From Anaerocolumna sp. AGMB13025 (GTDB taxonomy: Bacteria > Bacillota > Clostridia > Lachnospirales > Lachnospiraceae), in assembly GCF_029689925.1 (NCBI RefSeq), contig NZ_CP121445.1:5192501-5256500 (forward strand): a stretch of 64,000 nt of DNA, written 5' to 3'. Shown here piece after piece: positions 26,027 to 34,335 of this stretch. Under the pieces are notes generated by a model. That model was given only the letters and a program-made list of their open reading frames with translations, was not told the DNA's origin and did not search any database. A program made the translations under genes and the position numbers. The number at the start of each line of letters is the position of its first letter. Positions within the stretch are counted from its first letter, which is position 1.

Positions 26027-26331
26027 TGAGACTGTTAAAGATATAGTAAGATGGCTAGAAAATTATTATTATTATAAAAATAATACGTTTGTTACTATTC
26101 AACCTTGATAAAAAAGCAGTAAATTAGATTAACTAATTTTATAAGAATAATCAGTTTGGTTGTTAAGTGGGATTGTATATAGAGTATAGCCTAATGGGAT
26201 TCAGAAAAAAATAGTTCGAAAAATAAAGAATAATTTTTATAATTCCTATCGTTTACAAACACAGCATCTACTGGTATATGTTACCTGAATGAAATCATCT
26301 TCTTAGGACATAATAAAGGCGAGGTGATTTT
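26027..26331. other. AT-rich intergenic region
   Basis: 305 nt downstream of the DinB-like gene. Very AT-rich, with a run of ATT triplets and no clear terminator or ORF. A GGCGAGGTG ribosome binding site near the right end serves the next small gene. I see nothing else. Confidence 0.5.
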
Positions 26332-26493
26332 ATGTCATATGTAGCACCAGCTATCAGGGAAAAATTTGAGACCCTGCCTACTGATTTAAAAAATTCTATT
26401 TTAGATCGGGATGTGAAACTGAATAATATTTACGATTTAATGCATGTATTAGAGCAAATCGTAGCCGAAGGAGAAGAGGATTCCAAGAAATAG
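26332..26493 (+). CDS. 53-aa hypothetical protein
   Basis: MSYVAPAIREKFETLPTD opens a short acidic, helical protein (53 aa) ending EGEEDSKK. It has a GGCGAGGTG site with good spacing, and a perfect terminator stem overlaps its stop codon, both strong signs of a real gene. No membrane segment, no cysteine. I do not recognise a family. Monocistronic. Confidence 0.75.
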   Translation: MSYVAPAIREKFETLPTDLKNSILDRDVKLNNIYDLMHVLEQIVAEGEEDSKK

Positions 26494-26513
26494 GCATCCT
26501 CTTCTGCCTTTTT
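26473..26513 (+). terminator. Terminator overlapping the 53-aa gene's stop
   Basis: Perfect 9-bp stem GAAGAGGAT / ATCCTCTTC followed by TGCCTTTTT. The 5' arm lies in the last codons. Confidence 0.85.
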
Positions 26514-26544
26514 AACTCGACAAATCTCTAAAGGTATTAAATCA

Positions 26545-27267
26545 TTAAATCATATCCAAGGCATCTACCTGTTCTCCGATTTCTTGTATGGAATCTAAGG
26601 TATTCTTGGCACTGTCGGTGATATCTCTTTGATACGCAATTTCATGTTCCATATTTCTGGAAACATCATTGGAGATATAGGCTGCTTCCAGGATTTTCTG
26701 AAATACCGTCTTAACTTCACTGACCATTGCGTTCTGTTTTTCAACAATCTCATAGATCGCATTCATGGATTCCACGGTTTCCGTTACAAAAGATTGGATG
26801 GATTTTATAGTCTCAGAAATTTCCTTGGAGGATTGAGAGGATTGTGCGGCCAGATTCCTGACTTCACCGGCAACTACTGCAAACCCCCGGCCTTGTTCAC
26901 CTGCCCTGGCGGCTTCAATTGATGCATTTAAAGACAGCATATTGGTTTTACCTGATATACCTCCGATTACTGTAGCAAAACCCTCTATCATATTGGAAAG
27001 ATTTTTCATCTGGTTTACGCTTTTTGATGAATTTTCCACTGCTATATGTAAGGAATTTATTTTGTTTAATAAATCATCCACACACTGGATTCCTTCTTTT
27101 ACCAGATTAAGAGAAGTATCCGAACTGTTAATTGCATCAAATGCATTCTTTTCTACTTTCAGCTGGGAAGAATCCAGTTTTTCTACAATAGCACCAATGC
27201 TGCTTATGAAGTCTTCCTGCTGCTTCATTAATAATTTTAGTTCCTCACAATCCTTTGTGCATTCCAT
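26545..27267 (-). CDS. Soluble methyl-accepting chemotaxis-type signalling protein
   Basis: A 240-aa cytoplasmic protein without membrane segments. The C-terminal two thirds is a short chemoreceptor coiled coil with the kinase-contact hairpin tip NMLSLNASIEAARAGEQGRGFAVVAGEVRNLA, here quoted in parts: LSLNASIEAARAGEQGRG and FAVVAGEVRNLAAQ, near residues 120-155. The N-terminal 70 residues contain two cysteines (MECTKDC) and may be a small sensor. It would contact CheA/CheW, not in the window. ATG 27267 follows GGAGGTATTAATA; a GTG at 27282 lies in the ribosome site and is rejected. Confidence 0.88.
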   Translation of the reverse strand: MECTKDCEELKLLMKQQEDFISSIGAIVEKLDSSQLKVEKNAFDAINSSDTSLNLVKEGIQCVDDLLNKINSLHIAVENSSKSVNQMKNLSNMIEGFATVIGGISGKTNMLSLNASIEAARAGEQGRGFAVVAGEVRNLAAQSSQSSKEISETIKSIQSFVTETVESMNAIYEIVEKQNAMVSEVKTVFQKILEAAYISNDVSRNMEHEIAYQRDITDSAKNTLDSIQEIGEQVDALDMI

Positions 27268-27360
27268 TATTAATACCTCCACTTTTTTGTTTTATATAAG
27301 TATTTCGCAAACCATTAAAACCTCTGTATGAATATTGCAGGTCTTTATATTCCTTAGAAC

Positions 27361-28713
27361 TTATGAAATCAGATTCACTATCTCTTTGATATTTCTGATA
27401 CCGATTAATTTCACATTGGCATTACCGATATTTTCTTTATTAATCTGAGGCAGAATTACCACATTATACCCCATCTTGCTGGCTTCTATGACACGCTGCT
27501 GGGCCATATTTACCGCCCTGACTTCTCCAGTAAGTCCAATTTCACCAAAGCATAAGGTCTTGCTGTCTAAGGACCTATTCTTATAACTGGACAGAATTGC
27601 CATTACTATGGCAAGATCCAAAGAAGGTTCATTGATTTTCATACCGCCAGCCACATTAATATATGCATCCATACCAGACATTTGGATACCTAAACGTTTT
27701 TCCAATACTGCCATAAGTAAGTTCACCCGGTTATAATCCGTTCCTGCTGCGGTTCTACGGGGCATATTAAAATTAGTCTGGCAGATTAAGGCCTGGACCT
27801 CCACTAAGATCGGCCTGGTTCCCTCCATGGAAGCAGTTACCACAGACCCCGGCTCACCCTCCGGCTTTCCCTGGAGCATAAATTCCGACGGATTATTTAC
27901 TTCCACTAAACCTTTATCCTGCATCTCAAATACGCCGATTTCATTGGTGGAACCAAAACGGTTCTTAACAGCCCGAAGAATCCGGTAAGAGGCTTTGCTT
28001 TCTCCTTCAAAGTATAATACCGTATCTACCATATGCTCTAATACCCTGGGACCGGCTACCACTCCTTCTTTCGTTACATGTCCGACTATAAAGATGGATA
28101 CACCAAGACCTTTGGCCAGATGCATTAAAATACCGGTGGTTTCCCTGACCTGGCTGACGCTTCCTGGTGCCGCACCGATTTCTTCTTTGTACATGGTCTG
28201 TATGGAATCTATAATTACGATTTGGGGCATAAGTTTTCGTATGGTATCTTCGATACTGTCTAAATTGGTTTCACTAAGCAGTAATAGTTCTCCCTTAAAT
28301 TCTCCCAGCCTGTCAGCCCGCATTTTAATCTGTTTTAAGGATTCCTCGCCGGATACGTACAGTATCTTAATCTCTTTATCGGACAATTCCTTACACATCT
28401 GAAGTAACAGGGTCGATTTTCCTATGCCGGGATCTCCACCTACCAATACCAGGGAGCCGATTACGATACCCCCTCCCAGAACCCGGTCAAATTCTTCGAT
28501 TCCGGTGAATATTCTCTGATCTTCCGATGCCGTAACCTCTGATAACAATTCCGGAACAGCGTTAACTAAATTGGTGTGACCTGCCGTCTTTTTTTTTACT
28601 ACCGGTTCTTCGGTAAAGGTGCCCCATTGCTTACAGCCCGGACATTGGCCCATCCACTTAGAAGCCTCATATCCGCACTCCTTACAGAAAAAAACAGTCT
28701 TTGCCTTTGCCAT
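27361..28713 (-). CDS. radA: DNA repair protein RadA (Sms)
   Basis: A 450-aa RecA-like branch-migration helicase for recombination. N-terminal zinc finger CKECGYEASKWMGQCPGC, Walker A GGDPGIGKSTLL (about residue 88), the RadA-specific KNRFGSTNEIG motif (about 248) and a C-terminal Lon-protease-like domain (DLAIVMAILSSYKN, GEIGLTGEVR) are present. It lies downstream of clpC, as in Bacillus, but the preceding gene ends in a strong terminator at 28735..28773, so radA probably has its own promoter. Confidence 0.97.
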   Translation of the reverse strand: MAKAKTVFFCKECGYEASKWMGQCPGCKQWGTFTEEPVVKKKTAGHTNLVNAVPELLSEVTASEDQRIFTGIEEFDRVLGGGIVIGSLVLVGGDPGIGKSTLLLQMCKELSDKEIKILYVSGEESLKQIKMRADRLGEFKGELLLLSETNLDSIEDTIRKLMPQIVIIDSIQTMYKEEIGAAPGSVSQVRETTGILMHLAKGLGVSIFIVGHVTKEGVVAGPRVLEHMVDTVLYFEGESKASYRILRAVKNRFGSTNEIGVFEMQDKGLVEVNNPSEFMLQGKPEGEPGSVVTASMEGTRPILVEVQALICQTNFNMPRRTAAGTDYNRVNLLMAVLEKRLGIQMSGMDAYINVAGGMKINEPSLDLAIVMAILSSYKNRSLDSKTLCFGEIGLTGEVRAVNMAQQRVIEASKMGYNVVILPQINKENIGNANVKLIGIRNIKEIVNLIS

Positions 28714-28734
28714 AATTCCTCCTTCTAAAACAAA

Positions 28735-28773
28735 GGAACTGTTTTAGGGCTAACTTACACCTAAAACAGTTCC
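28735..28773 (-). terminator. Terminator before radA
   Basis: Perfect 14-bp stem GGAACTGTTTTAGG / CCTAAAACAGTTCC with an 11-nt loop, followed in the minus direction by TTTGTTTTAG. It ends the 136-aa hypothetical gene's transcript, 30 nt after that stop. Confidence 0.85.
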
Positions 28774-28803
28774 GATTATGAAATACAAACCATAGGAAAA
28801 CTA

Positions 28804-29214
28804 TTATAGTTTTACTACCCGTACGGCTGATTTACTATTCTGTAATTCTACGCTAAACATCAGCTTACCGCCTAGATTAGTTTTCATCTTACCTACATTC
28901 GTATCGTCAATATAGATTTTATATTCTTTTTCTGCTTCCAGTTCTAATGTAATCTGTGCATCTTCAGGTCCTTCCACTTTAAATCTGACTTCCTTTTCAC
29001 TAATATCCAGATTCTCTACGGCAGTTCCCGGAACAGATTCATATACAAACATTCCATTCCTCTCTAACTTGGTAATCTCTTTGAATGTTTTAACTTTATA
29101 TAAATCTCCGTTATGCTCAAAATCAGTCACTTTAGATTTTGCTGTTAATTCGTAATTGCCAAAACTGATTGTCCCATTGCTTTCTTCACGTATTAATTCT
29201 TCGATAACTGACAT
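28804..29214 (-). CDS. 136-aa conserved-looking hypothetical protein
   Basis: Starts MSVIEELIREESNGTISFGNY with an AGGAGG site 7 nt before ATG 29214. Beta-rich and acidic, no signal peptide or membrane segment, with repeating short strands (YKVKTFKEITKLERNGMFVYE). I recall similar clostridial proteins carrying an 'endosialidase' label, but nothing visible supports enzymatic activity. It lies between clpC and radA with its own terminator. Function is unknown. Confidence 0.75.
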   Translation of the reverse strand: MSVIEELIREESNGTISFGNYELTAKSKVTDFEHNGDLYKVKTFKEITKLERNGMFVYESVPGTAVENLDISEKEVRFKVEGPEDAQITLELEAEKEYKIYIDDTNVGKMKTNLGGKLMFSVELQNSKSAVRVVKL

Positions 29215-29457
29215 TTTAAATCCTCCTAATTTCGTTAAATACTTCTTATCGTTCGTCCTTGCACCATAGATTTGCAAACCGCAGCAAATGCTGCCGGTTC
29301 TTGAAACCTTATGGATTTGAAGAATTTTTAAACCAATTATTTTCTTATTCCAGGCACTTAGTAAATGGAACATATTATATCAGAGCTTTTTATTAAGCTA
29401 ACTCTATTATATAATATTAGCGTGACAATTTCTACTAATATATGCACAAGTTTTGAA

Positions 29458-31902
29458 TTATTTTTTGGAAATTTTAATAACCTTGTCGAAAAGTTGTACT
29501 AACGCGGTATCTCCGTTATGAAGATTGCCTTCTAAGAGTTCTTCTGCCAGTTTATCTTCAATGTTAGTCTGTATTGCACGGCGCAAAGGTCTTGCACCAT
29601 AATTCTGGTCAAATCCGATTTCAACAATATGATTAACAATTTCATCATTTGTTTCGATGGCTATATTCATCTGCTGTTTTGCACGCTTTGCAATGCCCTT
29701 TAGCATAATACCAACGATACTCTTGATATTTTCCTTGGACAAGGAGTGGAATACAATCATTTCATCAATACGGTTAATGAATTCCGGCTTAAAGATTCGT
29801 TTTACCTCTTCCATAACGCCGTCTTTCATCTTTTTATAATCTTCCTTCTCATCGGTTACAGAAGAGAATCCCAACCGTTTCGGAGATATGATATTCTGAG
29901 CTCCTGCATTGGAAGTCATTATAATAATCGTGTTTTTAAAGCTTACTTTCCTGCCCTGGGCGTCGGTGATATGACCGTCATCCAGTACCTGAAGAAGAAT
30001 ATTAAATACATCCGGATGGGCTTTTTCTACTTCGTCAAATAAGATTACGGAGTAAGGATTCTGTCTTACTTTCTCACTTAACTGACCGCCTTCATCATAA
30101 CCTACATATCCCGGAGGTGAACCAATCAGTTTTGAAACACTATGCTTTTCCATATATTCAGACATGTCAACCCGGATCATGGAATTTTCACTGCCAAACA
30201 TAGCTTCTGCCAGCGCTTTGGATAATTCTGTCTTACCAACACCAGTAGGTCCTAAGAATAAGAAGGAACCAATGGGTCTGTTCGGATCTTTTAGTCCTAC
30301 ACGACCTCTGCGGATTGCCTTTGATACGGCAGAAACCGCATCCTCCTGTCCAATTACTCTTTCATGGAGTATATTTTCAAGATTTCTTAACCGTTCGGAT
30401 TCTTCTTCGGCTAATTTCTTAACCGGAATCTTGGTCCAGCTGGAGATAATATCAGCAATTTCATTCTCCCCTACGATAAGCATAGTATCCTGTTTTTCTT
30501 TTTCCGATTTTACCTGGAGAGCATTTAAACGGCTGTTCATTTCCTCCTGCTGTTTTTTAATTTCTCCGGCTTTTTCATATTCTTCATTTTTAATTGCCAG
30601 TTCTTTTTCTTCTTCCAGACGGGTGATTTCACCTTCTAATTCTTTTACTTCCGGTGAGGTAATAAAAGTACTTAAACGAACCTTTGATGCTGCTTCATCC
30701 ATTAAATCTATGGCTTTATCCGGAAGATAACGGTCATTGATATAGCGGCTTGACATTTTAACGGCAGCTTCTAAGGCTTCATCGGTAATTTTAACTTTAT
30801 GGTGTGCTTCGTAGCTGTCTCTTAAGCCTTTTAAGATAAGGATAGCCTCCTCTTCTGAGGGTTCTTCCACTACAACGGGCTGGAATCTTCGTTCTAAGGC
30901 AGCGTCCTTTTCAATGTATTTTCGGTATTCTTCCCTTGTGGTGGCACCGATTAACTGGAGTTCTCCTCTGGCTAAAGAAGGTTTTAAGATATTGGAAGCA
31001 TCAATAGCACCTTCCGCACCCCCGGCACCGATAATAGTATGAATTTCATCGATGAATAAAAGTACATTGCCATCACTCATTACTTCACTGATGACTTTTT
31101 TAATTCTTTCTTCAAATTCACCGCGGTATTTTGAACCTGCCACCATACCGGATAAATCAAGGGTTAATACACGCTTATCCTTAATGATTTCAGGAATATT
31201 GCCTTCTACGATTTTTCTTGCCAATCCTTCTGCAATCGCAGTCTTACCGACACCGGGTTCACCTACCAGACAAGGATTGTTCTTGGTTCTGCGGCTTAAA
31301 ATCTGGATTACACGCTGGATTTCTGTCTCTCTGCCGATTACCGGGTCTAGTTTACCTTCTCTTGCATATTCTGTTAAGTCCCTGCTGTATTGGTCCAGGG
31401 TAGGTGTACTTGATTTTGCTTTTACTTTACCTTTATTCGCAGCATATTCGTTCTTGGCTGCATTCATATCTGCGCCGACAGCAGTCAATATATCAACATA
31501 GAGTTTTTGTACGTTAATACCCAGGGTATTAAGAAGTCTTACTGCGATGCAGTCGGATTCTTTAATCAGAGCGATTAAAATATGCTCCGTGCCTACTAAC
31601 TGGGCTTTTAAGCGCACTGCTTCCTTAAAGCTCTGATCCAGTATCCTCTTGGCCCTGGGGGTAAATCCGTCCACTTCAACCGTTTCCATGGTACTATTGG
31701 GGGCAATGAGCTGATTCACTAACTCGATGACTTTATCAACATCCACACCGTTTTTCTCCAATACTTTGGAAGCAACACCGTCTGCTTCAAGTAAGCCAAT
31801 CAGCAGATGTTCCGTACCCACGTAATTATGGGATAACTTATATGCTACTTCCGTTGCATAAGTAATTGCTGCTCTCGCATTTTCCGTATATTTTTCGTTC
31901 AT
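29458..31902 (-). CDS. clpC: ATP-dependent Clp protease ATPase subunit ClpC
   Basis: An 814-aa Hsp100 unfoldase that feeds ClpP and, in Firmicutes, degrades McsB arginine-phosphorylated proteins. Order: two Clp N repeats (residues 1-145), first AAA+ module (Walker A GEPGVGKTAIAEG, about 217), middle domain with UVR-like coil (about 420-465), second AAA+ module (GPTGVGKTELSKA, about 553) and C-terminal D2-small domain. It is last in gntR-mcsA-mcsB-clpC; no ClpP is present. Start ATG 31902 has an AGGAGG site. Confidence 0.97.
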   Translation of the reverse strand: MNEKYTENARAAITYATEVAYKLSHNYVGTEHLLIGLLEADGVASKVLEKNGVDVDKVIELVNQLIAPNSTMETVEVDGFTPRAKRILDQSFKEAVRLKAQLVGTEHILIALIKESDCIAVRLLNTLGINVQKLYVDILTAVGADMNAAKNEYAANKGKVKAKSSTPTLDQYSRDLTEYAREGKLDPVIGRETEIQRVIQILSRRTKNNPCLVGEPGVGKTAIAEGLARKIVEGNIPEIIKDKRVLTLDLSGMVAGSKYRGEFEERIKKVISEVMSDGNVLLFIDEIHTIIGAGGAEGAIDASNILKPSLARGELQLIGATTREEYRKYIEKDAALERRFQPVVVEEPSEEEAILILKGLRDSYEAHHKVKITDEALEAAVKMSSRYINDRYLPDKAIDLMDEAASKVRLSTFITSPEVKELEGEITRLEEEKELAIKNEEYEKAGEIKKQQEEMNSRLNALQVKSEKEKQDTMLIVGENEIADIISSWTKIPVKKLAEEESERLRNLENILHERVIGQEDAVSAVSKAIRRGRVGLKDPNRPIGSFLFLGPTGVGKTELSKALAEAMFGSENSMIRVDMSEYMEKHSVSKLIGSPPGYVGYDEGGQLSEKVRQNPYSVILFDEVEKAHPDVFNILLQVLDDGHITDAQGRKVSFKNTIIIMTSNAGAQNIISPKRLGFSSVTDEKEDYKKMKDGVMEEVKRIFKPEFINRIDEMIVFHSLSKENIKSIVGIMLKGIAKRAKQQMNIAIETNDEIVNHIVEIGFDQNYGARPLRRAIQTNIEDKLAEELLEGNLHNGDTALVQLFDKVIKISKK

Positions 31903-31988
31903 AGTAGCCTCCTGTTCTGATTCCCGTATTTATATCTGATGTCAAAGTTTATAAAAATATGCTTTGATTCTCTCTTTGGCTGCCGTTT

Positions 31989-33026
31989 TTAGTGTATGGG
32001 CTCCGGCAATTTCTTTCTGATGTAGTCTGCCCTGTATTTATCTCTTTGTATGCTTCCAACATTTTTATCCAGCTGACATTGAAGATTGCCAGGCTGTATC
32101 TCCATCATTAATTCATGGATATTATAACCTTCGCCTAAATGGATCAGATTCATATCCGTCCCCAGTTTTAATTGTGCAAGCAGTGTCATAGCATCACTGG
32201 AGGAGAGCTGGGTAGCGTATTTTAGTACTCCGTAGGAACGATGTACTTTGTCTTCAAATTCATCATAATTGTTGGTCAGAATATATTCCCTCTGCCTGCG
32301 TTCCTGTTTCATCACCTGTTCTACAATACGGTCTAAAGCATCCATAATTTCTTTTTCCGTACTTCCCAGGGTTTTTTGGTTGGAAATCTGATAGAGACTT
32401 CCCACGCTCTTTGAGGCCTCTCCGTAAGTTCCCCTCAGTGCAATACCGTACTGACCTAATTCTTCTGCCAGTTTAATAATTTTACCTGCTACGGTAAGAG
32501 CCGGCAAAAACATCATATAAGAGGCACGCATACCGGTTCCCACATTCGTTGGACAGGAGGTTAGATAACCGTACTTTTCATGAAATGCAAATTCAAATAT
32601 ATCACCGGCAATGTCATCAATTTTATTGGCCTCTAAAAAGGCAGCACCGATGTTCATTCCTCCGGTAATGGATTGGATTCTGAAATGATCTTCTTCATTT
32701 ACCATAATACTGATGCTTTCATCCTCCGACAAAATCAATCCGGTACTTTGTTCCTTGGCTACAAGTAAAGGGCTTATGATATGCCTTTCAACCAAGGCTG
32801 TTTTCTCTGTATCACCAAGTACGTCTGCGCTGCAGCTGTAGAACTTTCTGTCAGCATGGGACTCAATTAGCTGGGCTGCGGCTTTTGCTTTTTCCACTAA
32901 CTCCGCTGCCTGTTTGTTAGTAAGTTTCGCTGAAAAGGGGTACTCCTTTAAGTTACGTGCAAGCCTTACCCGGCTGGAGATTACAACATCATTGTTCTGA
33001 CCTGCTTCTTTATACCACTTAAGCAT
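31989..33026 (-). CDS. mcsB: Protein arginine kinase McsB
   Basis: Phosphorylates arginine residues on misfolded proteins, marking them for ClpCP. The 345-aa protein has phosphagen-kinase motifs: VVISSRVRLARNL near the N-terminus, catalytic cysteine loop SCPTNVGTGMRASYM (about residue 167) and the RGTYGEASKSVGSLYQISN nucleotide region. Its start overlaps the mcsA end by 8 nt, which suggests translational coupling. Confidence 0.96.
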   Translation of the reverse strand: MLKWYKEAGQNNDVVISSRVRLARNLKEYPFSAKLTNKQAAELVEKAKAAAQLIESHADRKFYSCSADVLGDTEKTALVERHIISPLLVAKEQSTGLILSEDESISIMVNEEDHFRIQSITGGMNIGAAFLEANKIDDIAGDIFEFAFHEKYGYLTSCPTNVGTGMRASYMMFLPALTVAGKIIKLAEELGQYGIALRGTYGEASKSVGSLYQISNQKTLGSTEKEIMDALDRIVEQVMKQERRQREYILTNNYDEFEDKVHRSYGVLKYATQLSSSDAMTLLAQLKLGTDMNLIHLGEGYNIHELMMEIQPGNLQCQLDKNVGSIQRDKYRADYIRKKLPEPIH

Positions 33027-33564
33027 TATTGATCTCCTCCTTTTTCAGTTCACGTATCTTATCCCTTAATTTTGCCGCCTCTTCAAACTCTTCTTTTTCT
33101 ATGGCATCCTGTAAACGGATTGCCAGTTTATCAAGTTCAGGAAGTTCTTTTACAAGCTTCTGGGTCTTTGTTTCGAAACCTTTTGGCTTTTTACCGGTAT
33201 GGGTTTCCGCCCCCTGGATATTCTTTATGCTTCGTTCCAGTATCTTTTGGAAACTGTCGTAACACTTAGCACAGCCGAATCTTCCCTCCCTCATAAATTC
33301 CGAATATGTCATCCCGCAGCCATCGCAATGGATTTCCTTTTCCGTATGCTCCGTACCGTGGGTACTGTTATTATAGTAGTTGCCTAATATCGTAGAGAGC
33401 AGGCTGCCAAGGGTTATCTCCTGGTCAACAAAAGCTGTTCCCATAGGAAAAGAGGTATATTCCGTCGCACATTCCTCGCATAAATGCTGTTCCGTCTTTT
33501 CGCCGTTGATTATTTCGGTGTAATATATCTTAGCTTCATTTTTCTTACATTTATCACATAACAT
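33019..33564 (-). CDS. mcsA: McsB activator protein McsA (UvrB/UvrC motif)
   Basis: A 181-aa zinc protein that activates McsB. Two zinc knuckle pairs (CDKC...CEEC near residues 3-31 and CDGC...CAKC near 80-101) and a C-terminal UVR coil (RLQDAIEKEEFEEAAKLRDK) are in the expected order. It follows the GntR gene by 69 nt and overlaps mcsB. ATG 33564 has an AGGAGG site. Confidence 0.95.
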   Translation of the reverse strand: MLCDKCKKNEAKIYYTEIINGEKTEQHLCEECATEYTSFPMGTAFVDQEITLGSLLSTILGNYYNNSTHGTEHTEKEIHCDGCGMTYSEFMREGRFGCAKCYDSFQKILERSIKNIQGAETHTGKKPKGFETKTQKLVKELPELDKLAIRLQDAIEKEEFEEAAKLRDKIRELKKEEINNA

Positions 33565-33633
33565 AGTAACTACCTCCTATTCAATATGATACCGGTCATA
33601 TAACTATTTAATATCCAAATAGCCACCTGGTTA

Positions 33634-34023
33634 CTATTTATCCATTGAGGAGAAATCATCAAAAATTTTATTCACTATTTCATGGACTTCTTCGCAACTT
33701 ATATTCTTACATACCGCTTTTGCCAATACTACTTTCATATCATTCATTAATTCTTCCATGGCTTTATATTTATCGTAGTTGATTGCAACTACGGTGCCTT
33801 TTCTTCGGTCAAGCTTAACATACCCTTCCTGCTTTAACATAGTATATGCTTTATTCACAGTATGCATGTTAATTCCTATGTCTTCTGCAAGTTCACGAAC
33901 AGAAGGCAGGTTATCTCCTTCCCTGAACTCTGCATTGGCAATTCCGAAAATGATTTGATTTCTAAGCTGGATATAAAATGCTTCATCACTGCTAAAATCT
34001 ATCCTTACTATCAAATCATTCAC
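33634..34023 (-). CDS. Small GntR-family (YtrA-like) regulator heading the mcsAB-clpC operon
   Basis: A 129-aa protein: winged helix-turn-helix (PSVRELAEDIGINMHTVNKAY, quoted to show the recognition helix; about residues 41-61) plus a short helical tail without a ligand-binding domain, the YtrA subclass. In Bacillus this operon starts with ctsR; no CtsR protein or CtsR heptad box (GGTCAAA repeats) is visible here. The GntR protein is likely autoregulatory and may take over control of mcsAB-clpC. That role is an inference from gene order and the operator-like dyad in its promoter. Confidence 0.88.
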   Translation of the reverse strand: MNDLIVRIDFSSDEAFYIQLRNQIIFGIANAEFREGDNLPSVRELAEDIGINMHTVNKAYTMLKQEGYVKLDRRKGTVVAINYDKYKAMEELMNDMKVVLAKAVCKNISCEEVHEIVNKIFDDFSSMDK

Positions 34024-34045
34024 CTCCTATTTGTTCGTTATATTT

Positions 34046-34084
34046 GTTATATCATCAGTATAACAGAATTACTTCTATTGTCAA
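34046..34084 (-). promoter_or_regulatory. gntR-mcsAB-clpC promoter with overlapping dyad
   Basis: Minus-strand -35 TTGACA (34079..34084), 16-nt spacer, -10 TATACT (34057..34062). A 19-bp perfect dyad GTTATA-N7-TATAAC (34046..34064) overlaps the -10 and reaches into the transcribed region, where a repressor would block transcription. An AGGAGGTGA ribosome site follows. Confidence 0.75.
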
Positions 34085-34190
34085 GTCAAATTATTGATGC
34101 ACGAAATGATACTTCCATCCATTTAGAAATATTCATCTTAACTTCTTAGGAACTGCGCAATGCGGCATTTATTAATTTTTACAAGACCAT

Positions 34191-34324
34191 TTGATTTGCA
34201 GATCTTTTGATTTATAAATTCTTTTGCTTTGCAGGATCTTTTACTTTGCAGATCTTTTGCTTTGCAATATCTTTTGCTTTGCAATATCTTTTGCTTTTTT
34301 GTATTTTATGCTTTGCAGGATCTT
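34191..34324. repeat. Degenerate 17-bp tandem repeat, about 8 units
   Basis: Units close to TTGCTTTGCAATATCTT, 16-18 bp each; two adjacent copies are identical. The array ends 12 bp from the stop of the minus-strand cohesin-like gene, so it would be in the 3' untranslated region of that transcript. No spacers of CRISPR type. Confidence 0.8.
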
Positions 34325-34335
34325 ATACATTTCTT

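Noticed and set aside
27268..27282. GTG start for the soluble chemoreceptor-like protein
   Set aside because: This GTG is within the GGAGG ribosome binding site of the ATG at 27267.
34191..34324. CRISPR array suggested by regularly spaced repeats
   Set aside because: Units are directly adjacent 17-bp copies without unique spacers, and no cas genes are in the window.
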